Shown here one piece after another: positions 33,884-42,874 of a DNA stretch of 64,000 nt. A model generated the notes under the pieces. The model saw nothing but the letters and a program-made list of their open reading frames with translations. It was not told where the DNA came from and did no database searches. Each line of letters starts with the position of its first letter. Position 1 is the stretch's first letter. The position numbers and the translations under genes were made by a program. Source of the stretch: Paenibacillus tarimensis (GTDB lineage: Bacteria; Bacillota; Bacilli; Paenibacillales; Paenibacillaceae); NCBI RefSeq assembly GCF_021532315.1, contig NZ_JAKGAO010000013.1, forward strand, positions 186,001 through 250,000. Reading direction: 5' to 3'.

Positions 33884-35466
33884 CTTGCCACTGTCTCCTT
33901 TCCGCTAGGAATTCCTGTTTCAAGCTCCCATCCAATTGTCCGGATTCTCTCCAGTAAAGCCGAGATATGCTGCGGCCCTGTCAGAGGATTGAGGATCGTC
34001 AGCTTCAGACATATCCGGCCGTCCGACTTCGTCCTCGCTATGACGCCAGCACCTTCGGCTAACAGCCGTTCCCGGATCAGTAGATTGAGCTGGTCTGCGG
34101 CGGTACGCCCAGCTCCTGATACCGTGGCCTGCCCAAAACTGCGCCTTTCAGGGCCTTCAGCCAGCTGCGGCCGGTAGGCGAACACCACTGTGTTAATTAC
34201 CGGTTCCGCCATCAAGGTGAAGCAGGATTCCCTGCTAATCATCTCTGCGGCTGACTTCGCCGTCCGGATCGTACTGTCAATCAGCTCACCGAACTGCCGA
34301 CGGCCCAGATGCTTAAGTGACATGTACAGCTTAAGGGCATCGAAGCGCCTGGTCGTCTGAACCGACTTTACGACCAGGTTGGGCAGCCCCGCCTCCTCCT
34401 CATCCTCGGGATTCAGATAATCCGCCGTCAGCCGCAGCAAGCGAAAGCGCCGCTTGTCACGGAGCAGGAAGGCTCCGCAGCTGATCGGCTGGAAGAAGAG
34501 CTTGTGAAAATCGACCGTTATCGAATCTGCGTGCCCGATACCATCCAGCAGTCCGCTATATCGGCTGCTGAGGGCAAGCGCACCGCCATAGGCGGCATCG
34601 ACATGCAGCCATAGGCCATGCCGCACAGCGGCCTTCGAGATCGCTGCCAGCGGATCAACGGCCGCGTAATCCGTCGTCCCCGCCGTCGCCACAATGGCAA
34701 AGGGATGCAGGCCGTCCCGCAGCAGTCTGCCTATTGTCTCGTCAAGACGCTCCGGGCACATGCGTTTATCGGCATCGGTCTTGACCGGCACAACCGCCTG
34801 ATGGCCGAGGCCCAGCAGAGAAGCTGCCTGCTTGACCGAGAAATGCGCTTCCTCCGAGCACAGCAGCCTCAGCTTGCCCGCTTCCGGCGGCAGCCCCTGC
34901 TGCTGTACATTCCATCCCCAGCGCTCAAGCGCATAGTGGTCACGGGCTAACATGACGCCCATGAAATTCGACTGTGTTCCGCCGCTCGTAAAGACGCCGT
35001 CCGCATGCTGGCCGTAACCAAACAGTCCATTCAGCCAGCGGATCAGCTTCTCCTCCAGCAGGGTAGCCGCCATGCTCTGGTCCCAGGAATCCATCGACTG
35101 ATTGGAAGCGGCGATCAGCGCCTCTGCGGCAAGCGCCGGCATAAGCGGCGGGCAGTGCAGGTGCGCAATGCAGAGCGGGTCGGTCACTACCGCCGAATGC
35201 CGCAGCAGCGCCGAACCGACCAGCTCCAGCAGCTCCGGTATCGGCATGCCTTCTTCCTCGGGGCAGACCTCTATATTGTCAATCAGTGTCGTCAGTACTT
35301 CCGGCCCCAGCCCGCTGTACGGCTGCTCCAGCCCGGCGTAATGCCTGACCAGCACATCGGCAGCACCTGCCATCATTGCCCGGTATGCCGCTTGAGAAGA
35401 CTCGCTTGTATGCAAAAATAACGGTTGCTGCTTGACGTCTGAACTCATATCGTCGTCACCCTTCAT
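33880..35466 (-). CDS. rhbB: L-2,4-diaminobutyrate decarboxylase (PLP)
   Basis: 528 residues of the group II PLP decarboxylases. Visible motifs are VFTSGGTQSNFMGVM, WLHVDAAYGGALAL (PLP-contacting Asp) and ITVDFHKLFFQPISCGAFLLRD with the Schiff-base Lys. It removes CO2 from L-2,4-diaminobutyrate, giving 1,3-diaminopropane, the backbone amine of schizokinen and rhizobactin. The preceding gene makes its substrate. Both neighbours overlap it by 4 bases, so it is firmly in the operon. Confidence 0.9.
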   Translation of the reverse strand: MKGDDDMSSDVKQQPLFLHTSESSQAAYRAMMAGAADVLVRHYAGLEQPYSGLGPEVLTTLIDNIEVCPEEEGMPIPELLELVGSALLRHSAVVTDPLCIAHLHCPPLMPALAAEALIAASNQSMDSWDQSMAATLLEEKLIRWLNGLFGYGQHADGVFTSGGTQSNFMGVMLARDHYALERWGWNVQQQGLPPEAGKLRLLCSEEAHFSVKQAASLLGLGHQAVVPVKTDADKRMCPERLDETIGRLLRDGLHPFAIVATAGTTDYAAVDPLAAISKAAVRHGLWLHVDAAYGGALALSSRYSGLLDGIGHADSITVDFHKLFFQPISCGAFLLRDKRRFRLLRLTADYLNPEDEEEAGLPNLVVKSVQTTRRFDALKLYMSLKHLGRRQFGELIDSTIRTAKSAAEMISRESCFTLMAEPVINTVVFAYRPQLAEGPERRSFGQATVSGAGRTAADQLNLLIRERLLAEGAGVIARTKSDGRICLKLTILNPLTGPQHISALLERIRTIGWELETGIPSGKETVAR

Positions 35467-36824
35467 CCCATTGCCTCTGCAGGCTCCAGCACTTCCCGCT
35501 CAGCCGCAAGCACAGCTTCATGAAAAATAGCAGCAATTTCATCTACTTGCTCGTCCGTCACCGTAAGCGGCGGCAGGAACCTGACAACCGAGTCATAGCG
35601 GCCGCCAAGCTCGAGAATAAGTCCCTTCTCTAGACAGTAACGCTGCACTCTTCTAGCCAGCTCCGGGTGCTGCGGATAGCTGCCAATGCAGTCTTGCGGC
35701 AGCCGTCGGTCCACAATTTCCGCTCCCAGCATCAGCCCCTTGCCTCTCACTTCGCCGATGCAGCCAGTTTCCGACTGGATGGCTTCCAGTTGTACACGAA
35801 GCCTTGCGCCAAGCTGTTCGGCGTGCGCCGCAAGCCTGTTTTCACGGATATACCGGATTACCGCCAGCCCGGCGGCCATTGCCAGCTGATTGCCGCGGAA
35901 CGTTCCGGCATGCGCGCCGGGCTCCCATTTGTCCAGCGATTCATCATAGACCACCACGGCCAGCGGCAGGCTCCCGCCTATCGCCTTGGACAGCACAATC
36001 ACATCTGGCGTAATACCGGCATGTTCGAATGCCAGGAAGGCACCCGTTCGTCCGATTCCCGACTGAATCTCATCCAGGATAAGCGGAATCTGCTGCTTCG
36101 CCGTAATCCTTCGAAGCTCACGCAGCCAAGGCTCCGGTGCCGGGATGACCCCGCCTTCCCCCTGAACGGCCTCCACAATAATACCGGCTGGCGGCAGTAT
36201 GCCGCTGGATGGATCCGCGAAGACCCGCTCCAAATATCTGGATCCTACTTCATGCCCCTGCTCCCCGCCAAGACCAAACGGACAGCGATACGCATATGGA
36301 TATGGCAGGAAATGCACATCCGGCATCAGACCTGCCACATGCTGCTTAGCATGCAGGGAACCGGTCAGACCGAGCGCACCGCTGGTCATGCCGTGGTATG
36401 CTCCGTGAAAAGCAGCCATCGTTCGTCTGCCTGTCGCTGTCTTCACCAGCTTAACCGCCGCTTCCACAGCGTCGGCTCCTGCCGGTCCGCAGAACTGAAT
36501 TTTGGCCCTCTTCGCGAATTCAGCCGGCAGCTGGCTGAACAGCTCATCCACAAACTGTTCCTTGACAGGTGTAGTGAGATCCAGCGTGTGAAGCGGAAGT
36601 GACGAATCCAGCGTCTCCCTCAGCGCCTCTACCACAACAGGATGATTATGTCCGAGTGCCAGCGTCCCCGCTCCTGACAAGCAGTCCAGATATGTCCTTC
36701 CGTCTGCATCTGTAACATAGATACCTCGCGCTTCCCGAATGGCGATCGGAATACGGCGCGGATATGAACGCGCATTCGATTCTCTGCGCATCTGGCTTCC
36801 CAGATAATACGCATTATCTGGCAT
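35463..36824 (-). CDS. rhbA: L-2,4-diaminobutyrate:2-oxoglutarate aminotransferase (PLP)
   Basis: 453 residues of class III aminotransferases. Motifs: GAGTLALGHNHP, FCGPAGADAVEAAVKL, AFHGAYHGMTSGALGLTG, LDEIQSGIGRTGAF and VIVLSKAIGGSLP with the PLP lysine. The length and the SGAGTLALGHNHPVV segment fit EctB/Dat/RhbA enzymes that make L-2,4-diaminobutyrate from aspartate semialdehyde and glutamate. No ectoine genes are present; the decarboxylase next door points to diaminopropane. First gene of the ten-gene operon, directly behind a Fur-controlled promoter; AAGGAG lies 11 bases before the ATG. Confidence 0.91.
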   Translation of the reverse strand: MPDNAYYLGSQMRRESNARSYPRRIPIAIREARGIYVTDADGRTYLDCLSGAGTLALGHNHPVVVEALRETLDSSLPLHTLDLTTPVKEQFVDELFSQLPAEFAKRAKIQFCGPAGADAVEAAVKLVKTATGRRTMAAFHGAYHGMTSGALGLTGSLHAKQHVAGLMPDVHFLPYPYAYRCPFGLGGEQGHEVGSRYLERVFADPSSGILPPAGIIVEAVQGEGGVIPAPEPWLRELRRITAKQQIPLILDEIQSGIGRTGAFLAFEHAGITPDVIVLSKAIGGSLPLAVVVYDESLDKWEPGAHAGTFRGNQLAMAAGLAVIRYIRENRLAAHAEQLGARLRVQLEAIQSETGCIGEVRGKGLMLGAEIVDRRLPQDCIGSYPQHPELARRVQRYCLEKGLILELGGRYDSVVRFLPPLTVTDEQVDEIAAIFHEAVLAAEREVLEPAEAMG

Positions 36825-36886
36825 CTATAAATTCTCTCCTTCCGGTTATACGCTGCTTGAAATACTAATATTTCAAAGTTGAGAAG

Positions 36887-36915
36887 ATTGTAAATGATTA
36901 TCATTATCAATTCAA
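36887..36915 (-). promoter_or_regulatory. sigma-A promoter overlapped by a Fur box, controls the siderophore operon
   Basis: On the minus strand, TTGAAT (36915-36910) and TACAAT (36892-36887) are spaced by 17 bases. Within this, 36908-36890 reads GATAATGATAATCATTTAC, matching the 19-bp Fur consensus GATAATGATAATCATTATC at 17 positions. Binding of Fe-Fur would block the promoter. The rest of 36825-37132 holds no gene. Confidence 0.88.
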
Positions 36916-37132
36916 TATAAAGCCTGTGCTTTGCTTCGAACGACCCAGAGATATGAATATTTTCTGTCGGATGCTGATATTTTATGGCGAAAGAAAAAGC
37001 GCTACAGCCCCTGTTATTTTTCTCACTAATCATACTGAAGCCACACTTCCCACATTAGGGCTACTCCCGTGAACCCCTCTTTGAAATCCATGCTCACAGC
37101 CAAACAAGTCGACATGAAGCCAAAGCCGACAT

Positions 37133-37163
37133 AAGTAAGAAGCCAGCCGTCAAGACGGCTGGC
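37133..37163 (-). terminator. terminator of the chitinase gene
   Basis: Perfect 10-bp stem (GCCAGCCGTC / GACGGCTGGC), 2-base loop, then TTCTTACTT on the minus strand. Confidence 0.8.
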
Positions 37164-37188
37164 CCCTGGTTATACGATGAGATATAGA

Positions 37189-38766
37189 TTATGGCTGAAT
37201 ACCTGTATGAAGTGCCTGCAGCAGCTCCCCGCTGACCGAATCCTGGCTGAGCGCCCAGATCATTGCCCCTCCGAGGCTCTGATTTCTTACATATTCCCCT
37301 TTGATCCTCATTGACTCCGGGTCATCATAGGTGATAAAGCTAGAGCCGTTGAACAGGTAAGGGACAAGTGAATCTTTATGGAAATAGCGGACATATCCTT
37401 TGTTCAGGTAGTTGGCCGTAATTTCCGAGTAGGTTACCGCAGCAGATCCGGAATACGTCTGGTACAGGCCTCCGTTTACATTTGCGGCATTATCATACTT
37501 GTATCCGTAGAAGGCAACACCCATTACAACCTTGGCCGCAGGAACACCTGACCTGATATAAAGCTGGACCGTATCATGCACGCTTGTCGCACCGGCGAAT
37601 ACGCTTGCCGGGTCCTTATACAGCGGAGCATTCAATCCTGTCCGGGTATCCCACGGGCCGTGGATATCGTAGCTCATAATATTGACAAAATCCGCATAGC
37701 TCTGCAGCTTCGCCAGCTCCACGTTGTTCGCGTAGTAAGCTCCTGCTCCTCCCGCAAAGCTCAGCAGATACCGCTTGCCGTCCCTCGCTCCCTGCTCATC
37801 CAGCTTCTCTCTGAGCTTCTGCATCAGCAGCGTGAAATTCTGCTTATCTTCAGGCCTGTTCACACCGCCTGGCGCCCCGCCTACTACCGGATATTCCCAA
37901 TCAATATCGACGCCATCGAAGCCGTACTTTACGATAAATTCAACCGCGCTGTTGGCAAAAACCGTGCGGGATGCATCCGTAAGCGCAGCATCCGAGAACC
38001 TTCCCGACCAGGACCAGCCTCCAACGGATATAAATGTTTTCAGATGCGGGTAGCGCTGCTTGAGCTTCAGCAGCTGATTAAAATTCCCGTAAAACGGCTG
38101 TCCGGTCTGATCACCGGTAAACCGCTTCTCCACATCGGCATAGGAGTCCCCAAGTGTTATCTTGTAGTCAGCTCCAATGTTCGCGAATGCATAATTGATA
38201 TGTGTCAGCTTAGACCCGTCAAGATCGGCAATCTGTCTGCCCGAATAAGTCGACCAGCCCGTGTAGTAGCCGATTACGGCCTGGCGGTGCTGTTGAACCG
38301 GCTCAGTTACCGGCGCTGGGGCCGGTGCCGGCTCTGTTGCCGAATATGGTTGGGGTTCCGATACTGCTCCGCTCAACGTAGTGACACTCACCCGGTTGCT
38401 TGCACCAGATACATTGCCTGCCGCATCGACGGCTTTCACGGAAAACGAATAGGCTTTGGAAGGCAGCAGTCCCGCTGCCGTGAAGGCGGTGTTCTTGGTA
38501 GTAGCAATTAGCGCTGTACCTTGATAAACCCAGTAACCTATCACTCCAACATTGTCAGTCGAAGGCCTCCAGGATAGCGAGACCGTCGTATCCGTGACGC
38601 CTGTCAGCTGCAGGGAAGCCGGCGCCGTCGGCGCTTTCTTATCCCTGCCGGCCATAACTTCAACCGATAGACCCGCTATAATCAGCGACAGTACAAGAGG
38701 CACAACGAATAGCGCTTTCATAAATTTGAAAAGCCGTTCACCCCTATTGGATGTTTCGTTCTTCAA
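37189..38766 (-). CDS. secreted GH18 chitinase with one fibronectin type III domain
   Basis: 525 residues. Signal peptide with a long n-region (hydrophobic core FVVPLVLSLIIAGLSVEV, cleavage near residue 39). Fn3 domain at ~44-132 (APTAPASLQLTGVTDTTVSL...), a Pro/Ala/Glu-rich linker at ~134-158 and a GH18 TIM barrel at ~162-522. The catalytic DxxDxDxE motif is FDGVDIDWE with acid Glu291. Sugar-site motifs FISVGGWSWSG, MSYDIHGPWD and GGAMIWALSQDS are intact. It should hydrolyse chitin or chitodextrins outside the cell. Monocistronic, oriented with the siderophore operon but separated from it by a terminator. No chitin-binding domain is present. Confidence 0.93.
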   Translation of the reverse strand: MKNETSNRGERLFKFMKALFVVPLVLSLIIAGLSVEVMAGRDKKAPTAPASLQLTGVTDTTVSLSWRPSTDNVGVIGYWVYQGTALIATTKNTAFTAAGLLPSKAYSFSVKAVDAAGNVSGASNRVSVTTLSGAVSEPQPYSATEPAPAPAPVTEPVQQHRQAVIGYYTGWSTYSGRQIADLDGSKLTHINYAFANIGADYKITLGDSYADVEKRFTGDQTGQPFYGNFNQLLKLKQRYPHLKTFISVGGWSWSGRFSDAALTDASRTVFANSAVEFIVKYGFDGVDIDWEYPVVGGAPGGVNRPEDKQNFTLLMQKLREKLDEQGARDGKRYLLSFAGGAGAYYANNVELAKLQSYADFVNIMSYDIHGPWDTRTGLNAPLYKDPASVFAGATSVHDTVQLYIRSGVPAAKVVMGVAFYGYKYDNAANVNGGLYQTYSGSAAVTYSEITANYLNKGYVRYFHKDSLVPYLFNGSSFITYDDPESMRIKGEYVRNQSLGGAMIWALSQDSVSGELLQALHTGIQP

Positions 38767-39002
38767 GCCGATTCCTCCCGTTTCTTGGTGTAATTCATGC
38801 TGTTCTAGGTACCGGCAGTCCGGTAAGATAACATCCGCTGGTGTGCCAAGCTGTACCCCTTCGTCACCACCGCATTGGATACTTCCATTATATCAATTTG
38901 TCTCTACCATTCGTATAGACCACCGGAACCTATATCGCGCGCAGCACAAAAAGGAGCATAGCCCTATTGCCATGCCCCCATTATTTGCCACTATACAAGC
39001 AT

Positions 39003-39037
39003 ATAAAAGAGCCCCTCCGCGATTGCGGAAAGAGCCC
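39003..39037 (-). terminator. terminator of the cold-shock gene
   Basis: Hairpin GGGCTCTTTCCGC / GCGGAGGGGCTC with G-T pairs, 4-base loop, followed by TTTTAT on the minus strand. Confidence 0.75.
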
Positions 39038-39057
39038 GTGGTTTGAGATGCAGGATC

Positions 39058-39258
39058 TTACAGCTTTACAACGTTCTCAGCTTGTGGTCCGCGGTTGCCT
39101 TGAACAACGTTGAATTCTACGCGTTGGCCTTCGTCCAGCGTCTTGAAGCCTTCGCCTGTGATCGCGCTGTAATGCACGAATACGTCATTGCCGCCTTCAA
39201 CCTCGATGAAGCCGAAGCCCTTGTCCGCGTTAAACCATTTCACTGTTCCTGTTTGCAT
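39058..39258 (-). CDS. csp: cold-shock protein (CspA/CspB family)
   Basis: 66 residues, the standard length. RNA-binding motifs [14 protein letters not shown] (RNP1) and DVFVHYSAI (RNP2) are intact, and the protein begins [21 protein letters not shown] lies before ATG 39258; the longer frame to 39429 lacks a ribosome site and is the leader. Csp proteins bind single-stranded RNA and DNA and act as RNA chaperones. The ~150-base AT-rich leader (39259-39410), containing runs such as AATTTTTTTATG, is of the kind that carries thermoregulated structure in csp mRNAs, but I did not fold it. Confidence 0.95.
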   Translation of the reverse strand: MQTGTVKWFNADKGFGFIEVEGGNDVFVHYSAITGEGFKTLDEGQRVEFNVVQGNRGPQAENVVKL

Positions 39259-39461
39259 GGATATTCCTCCAAATAGGTTATTAATATGGTCCTTTTTTAA
39301 ACATGCATAAAAAAATTCACATATTGTAAAAGGTACCAATCCAAGCTGATCACCTTTTACAACACATGAATTGTAACGGAGTTCACGTTCGGATAGCCCC
39401 ATAATAGCACAGGAAAATTCCAATATCAACCTTCTTTACGGAAATCTTACACAAAAAGTGG

Positions 39462-39501
39462 AAAAAAAAGTAACGCGCCTGCCGGTTCCGGCAAACGCGC
39501 T
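39462..39501 (-). terminator. terminator of the Na/Pi cotransporter gene
   Basis: GCGCGTTTGCCGG / CCGGCAGGCGCG hairpin (minor mismatches), then TTACTTTTTTTT on the minus strand. Confidence 0.85.
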
Positions 39502-39511
39502 GCTTCCACCC

Positions 39512-41125
39512 TTATTCTCCGTACAAAATATACTGTGCAATGTTCTTGCTGTGGTCGCCCACACGCTCCAGATTGCTCAGGATGTCCAGGAAGACAGCAC
39601 CTGAGTTACCGGTGCACAGATTCTGGTTCAGACGCTGAATGTGGCCCTTGCGGTACATCACTTCCATCCTGTCCAGCTCCGCTTCATAAGCAAGCACCTG
39701 CTCAGCTGCTTCCCTGTCTCCATGCTCAAGCGCGTACAAGGCCCGCTCGACCGTCTTATCGGCCAGCTCAAGCATGTCCCGCAGATTTTGCATCGCATCC
39801 TCGGAGAAGTCAACCTTATTCGTCACACTGAATTCCGACAGCTCTACGATATTCTCGGCATGATCTCCAATCCGCTCAATATCATTAATCGTCTGCATCA
39901 GCACAGAAGCTTTCTCGGATTCACCCTCCGGAAGCCCGTTCTGCTGAATCTTGACCATGTATTCCGTGATCTTGCGGTCCAGTTCGTTGATTAGCTGTTC
40001 CTTCTGCATCGCCAGGCTTGCCACCTTCGGATCACGTCCGAAGAAGAAGGAAGATGCGTCGTTCAAGGTTTCCCGTGCATATCCGCCCATACGAATAATC
40101 TCATGCTGGGCTTGTCCCAGTGCGACCGATGGTGTGGCCAGCAAGCGCGGATCAAGAAACTTCGGCTTGAATTCCAGCTCCTGCATGCTGCCCGGAATAA
40201 GCCGGGTCACGATCCACGCCAGCACCGGAATCAGCGGCAGGAAGATTATCGTGTTGGTGACATTAAACAGGCCATGTGCGTAGGCGATCTGCATACGGAT
40301 ATTCACATCCTCGCCCAGCCAGACCACCAGGTTATAAACCAGCGGCAGAGCAAGCGTAAAGATAATAGTTCCGCATACGTTAAATATAACGTGGACCAAA
40401 GCCGCCCTCTTTGCCGCAACTGTTGCGCCTATTGAAGCCAGAACAGCTGTAATGGTCGTACCGATGTTATCGCCGAATAGAACCGGCAGTGCTGCCTTCA
40501 GGTTAATCATGCCTTCGTCCGCGATTGTTTGAAGAATACCGATTGTGGCACTCGAGCTCTGTACAATCATCGTAAATACGGTGCCGACAATGACCCCCAA
40601 TACGGGATTGTGCGACAGATCGACCATAAAGTTGCTGAATACATCAAGCTTGCTAAGCGGTTTAAGCCCACCGCCCATGATGGATAGACCCAGGAACAGC
40701 GTGCCGAAACCGAATACAATCTGTCCTATGTACTGATATCTCTTCTTGCTGATAAAGAACAGGAAGAATGCACCCACCGCGATAATCGGCAGCGCGTAAT
40801 TCTCAATCTTGATCCCCACAATAAAAGCCGTCATGGTGGTACCGATATTGGCCCCCATAATGACGCCTATTGCCTGCCTCAGGGTCATCAGGCCTGCGTT
40901 AACAAGTCCAATCGCCATAACCGTCGTTCCGGTGGAAGTCTGAATCAAGATGGTTACGACAATACCCACCAGCACGCCGAGCAGTGGATTAGACGTATAG
41001 GTCGCCAGCAGATTTCTCATCTTGTCCCCTGCGGTCTTTTGCAAGCCTTCGGACATATACTTGATACCGAACAGGAAAATACCGAGTCCTCCGACAAACT
41101 TAAATATCAGATCCTGCCAATCCAT
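39512..41125 (-). CDS. Na+/phosphate cotransporter family protein with PhoU-like tail
   Basis: 537 residues. Membrane part at ~1-310 with two inverted QSS-type repeats (VTILIQTSTGTTVMAIGL and FTMIVQSSSATIGIL), which are the substrate-site hallmark of NptA/PNaS transporters, plus GANIGTT and GDNIGTT. A cytoplasmic PhoU-like helical domain follows (~335-537, with NDIERIGDHAENI and NLERVGDHSKNI, the typical metal-binding E-x3-D motifs). It probably imports phosphate, or exports it as suggested for some YjbB relatives. Single gene with terminator. The 278-base upstream gap holds no gene. Confidence 0.92.
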   Translation of the reverse strand: MDWQDLIFKFVGGLGIFLFGIKYMSEGLQKTAGDKMRNLLATYTSNPLLGVLVGIVVTILIQTSTGTTVMAIGLVNAGLMTLRQAIGVIMGANIGTTMTAFIVGIKIENYALPIIAVGAFFLFFISKKRYQYIGQIVFGFGTLFLGLSIMGGGLKPLSKLDVFSNFMVDLSHNPVLGVIVGTVFTMIVQSSSATIGILQTIADEGMINLKAALPVLFGDNIGTTITAVLASIGATVAAKRAALVHVIFNVCGTIIFTLALPLVYNLVVWLGEDVNIRMQIAYAHGLFNVTNTIIFLPLIPVLAWIVTRLIPGSMQELEFKPKFLDPRLLATPSVALGQAQHEIIRMGGYARETLNDASSFFFGRDPKVASLAMQKEQLINELDRKITEYMVKIQQNGLPEGESEKASVLMQTINDIERIGDHAENIVELSEFSVTNKVDFSEDAMQNLRDMLELADKTVERALYALEHGDREAAEQVLAYEAELDRMEVMYRKGHIQRLNQNLCTGNSGAVFLDILSNLERVGDHSKNIAQYILYGE

Positions 41126-41403
41126 TCCGCTGCCTCCCTAAAATATAGAAACCCTAGCTTTGAAGCCTATCGTTTCCGTTTCTGACCCGTTTCATCCCAT
41201 GTAACCAATAGAACTTTCGACATCGCTCGAATGCTATTGTCACCAAGTCACAATTTCCATAATAATAAGTCGGATGAGGAAGCGCAACAAAATCTTAATA
41301 ATTTCTTTACAATTTCCTTCATATCGACAAATCCGTCTGTTTTTCACGCAGTAATTAATGCATTCCAATGATATTACTATGTACTTGTCCGCAATTCCCC
41401 TGC

Positions 41404-41432
41404 AAAAACCGCCAATGTCTGCACACTGGCGG
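41404..41432 (-). terminator. terminator of the small beta-barrel-like gene
   Basis: CCGCCA / TGGCGG stem with an inner TGTG/CAT pairing, followed by TTTTTGC on the minus strand. Confidence 0.75.
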
Positions 41433-41457
41433 CCTGCCTGCCCTATTAAATCCTTTC

Positions 41458-41829
41458 TTATTTGAAAATAAATCTGCCAACCAGCGGCCAAATGTAACGC
41501 AGCATACCCAGGCCGATCTTAATAGTCGGCCAGGCCCGGCCGACTAGGCCAAACATACCTGGCAAAGCCCCGCCAGCAGCACCCGCTGCTGAAGGGGCAC
41601 CTAGCGCCCCGCCGAGCAGAGTGCCGAGGAAACCGGATATCTGGGCTTGATCTCGCTTGCCTCCCTTTCCCGTCACACGGCCTTCCCCGCGTATGCCAGC
41701 CAATACAAGCTCCCCATCCTTCACACCAACTATACGGCCAATATAATACTGACCGTTCCTCAGCGTTACGCCGACCACCTGACCCATAAGCCGCTGAACA
41801 TACTGAGCCTCCGGATGCATGAGTATCAT
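41458..41829 (-). CDS. hypothetical protein with an N-terminal small-barrel-like domain
   Basis: 123 residues from ATG 41829 (GGGAG 9 bases upstream; ATG 41820 is also possible). Residues ~12-50 (LMGQVVGVTLRNGQYYIGRIVGVKDGELVLAGI) read like a short strand-rich barrel of the LSm/KOW/SH3 kind. A basic linker (GKGGKRDQAQ) and a Gly/Ala-rich, weakly hydrophobic tail (LGTLLGGALGAPSAAGAAGG ... FGLVGRAWPTIKIGLGML) follow. I do not know a function; Gly-rich tails of this sort occur in spore-coat-associated proteins. Codes on the minus strand, divergent from the cyclophilin gene. Confidence 0.72.
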   Translation of the reverse strand: MILMHPEAQYVQRLMGQVVGVTLRNGQYYIGRIVGVKDGELVLAGIRGEGRVTGKGGKRDQAQISGFLGTLLGGALGAPSAAGAAGGALPGMFGLVGRAWPTIKIGLGMLRYIWPLVGRFIFK

Positions 41830-41991
41830 ACTGAATCACTCCCGTCTTCTTGCAGCTTATATCACTTACTATATGCCTCAGAGGCTCAGCTGCCTGTTCG
41901 AATGGACGGGGCCCGGCTAATTTGTACCATTACCCGGCCAGGCCGTATAATAAGTTAGTCTAACACTTCAATTAAGGTGGGCTTATACGAC

Positions 41992-42687
41992 ATGAACACT
42001 CAAACACACAGATGGATTCAGCCTCTGCTCATTGCCGCCCTCGTGTTGCTGTTGACGGCTGCCGCAGGCTGCGGGCCAAGGCCGGAGACCAGTGACGGAA
42101 CCGATGGTCAAAACAATGCAGGAGTTCCAGCTAGTGCCGGGCAGATCGACGAGACCGCTCCCCATCCAGTCGTCACAATCCAGATGAAGGACGGCGGTAT
42201 GATTAAGGTCCAGCTGTACCCTGAGGTCGCCAAGAATTCAGTGGACAATTTCATCTCCCTTGCGAGTAAAGGCTTCTACAATGGGACGGTCTTTCACCGC
42301 GTCATACCAGGATTCATGATTCAGGGCGGAGATCCTGACGGGAATGGAAGAGGGGGGCCCGGCTACAGCATCAAAGGTGAATTTATTAAGAACGGGTATC
42401 AGAACAATTTGCAGCACACTCGCGGGATAATTTCCATGGCACGATTGGGCTCATCTTACGATTCCGCCGGATCCCAGTTCTTCATTATGGTCGCGGATGC
42501 CTCCCATCTGGACGGCGAGTATGCTGCTTTTGGAGCTGTAACCGAAGGGATGGAGACGGTGGATGCCATCGTCAACCTGCCGGCAGGAGCTAATAACCGT
42601 CCGGCAGACCCGCCTGTGATGGAAAAGGTAACGGTTGAGCTTAACGGCTATCAGGCTGAGGAGCCTCAGACGACTGGACAGCCATAA
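41992..42687 (+). CDS. lipoprotein peptidyl-prolyl cis-trans isomerase (cyclophilin)
   Basis: 231 residues from ATG 41992 (AAGGTGGG 12 bases upstream; a GTG at 41977 is in frame). Signal peptide ending in lipobox TAAAGC, a Ser/Asp/Asn linker, then a cyclophilin domain at ~60-220 with FHRVIPGFMIQGGDPDGNGRGG, SMAR, SAGSQFFIM and FGAVTEGMETVD. The Arg of FHRV and the QGGD/QFFI pocket are present, so it should be active. Anchored outside the membrane, it would help fold secreted proteins. Followed by a strong terminator. Confidence 0.93.
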   Translation: MNTQTHRWIQPLLIAALVLLLTAAAGCGPRPETSDGTDGQNNAGVPASAGQIDETAPHPVVTIQMKDGGMIKVQLYPEVAKNSVDNFISLASKGFYNGTVFHRVIPGFMIQGGDPDGNGRGGPGYSIKGEFIKNGYQNNLQHTRGIISMARLGSSYDSAGSQFFIMVADASHLDGEYAAFGAVTEGMETVDAIVNLPAGANNRPADPPVMEKVTVELNGYQAEEPQTTGQP

Positions 42688-42770
42688 GCTTTAGTCAACT
42701 GGAATTCCTTGACTTACTATGGGTATGCCTGATATAGTTGCAGCAGATGAATAAGCACGGCTTACGACGG

Positions 42771-42819
42771 AAGCACCCGTAAGAATCGCCAATAGGCGTC
42801 TCTTACGGGTGCTTTTTTT
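42771..42819 (+). terminator. terminator of the cyclophilin gene
   Basis: AAGCACCCGTAAGA pairs with TCTTACGGGTGCTT; inner GCC/GGC pairing; followed by TTTTTTTG. Confidence 0.9.
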
Positions 42820-42874
42820 GTGCGTCTGCCCGCCGCTTGCTCCATCTCACAACTCAAGGAGGTGTAAGGTTATC

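Noticed and set aside
35463-36824. EctB of an ectoine pathway
   Set aside because: No ectA or ectC; the next gene is a diaminobutyrate decarboxylase, giving diaminopropane.
41240-41491. Minus-strand frame of 83 codons between the Na/Pi gene and the small-barrel gene
   Set aside because: It overlaps the terminator and the end of the neighbouring gene, has no ribosome site and an unlikely composition.
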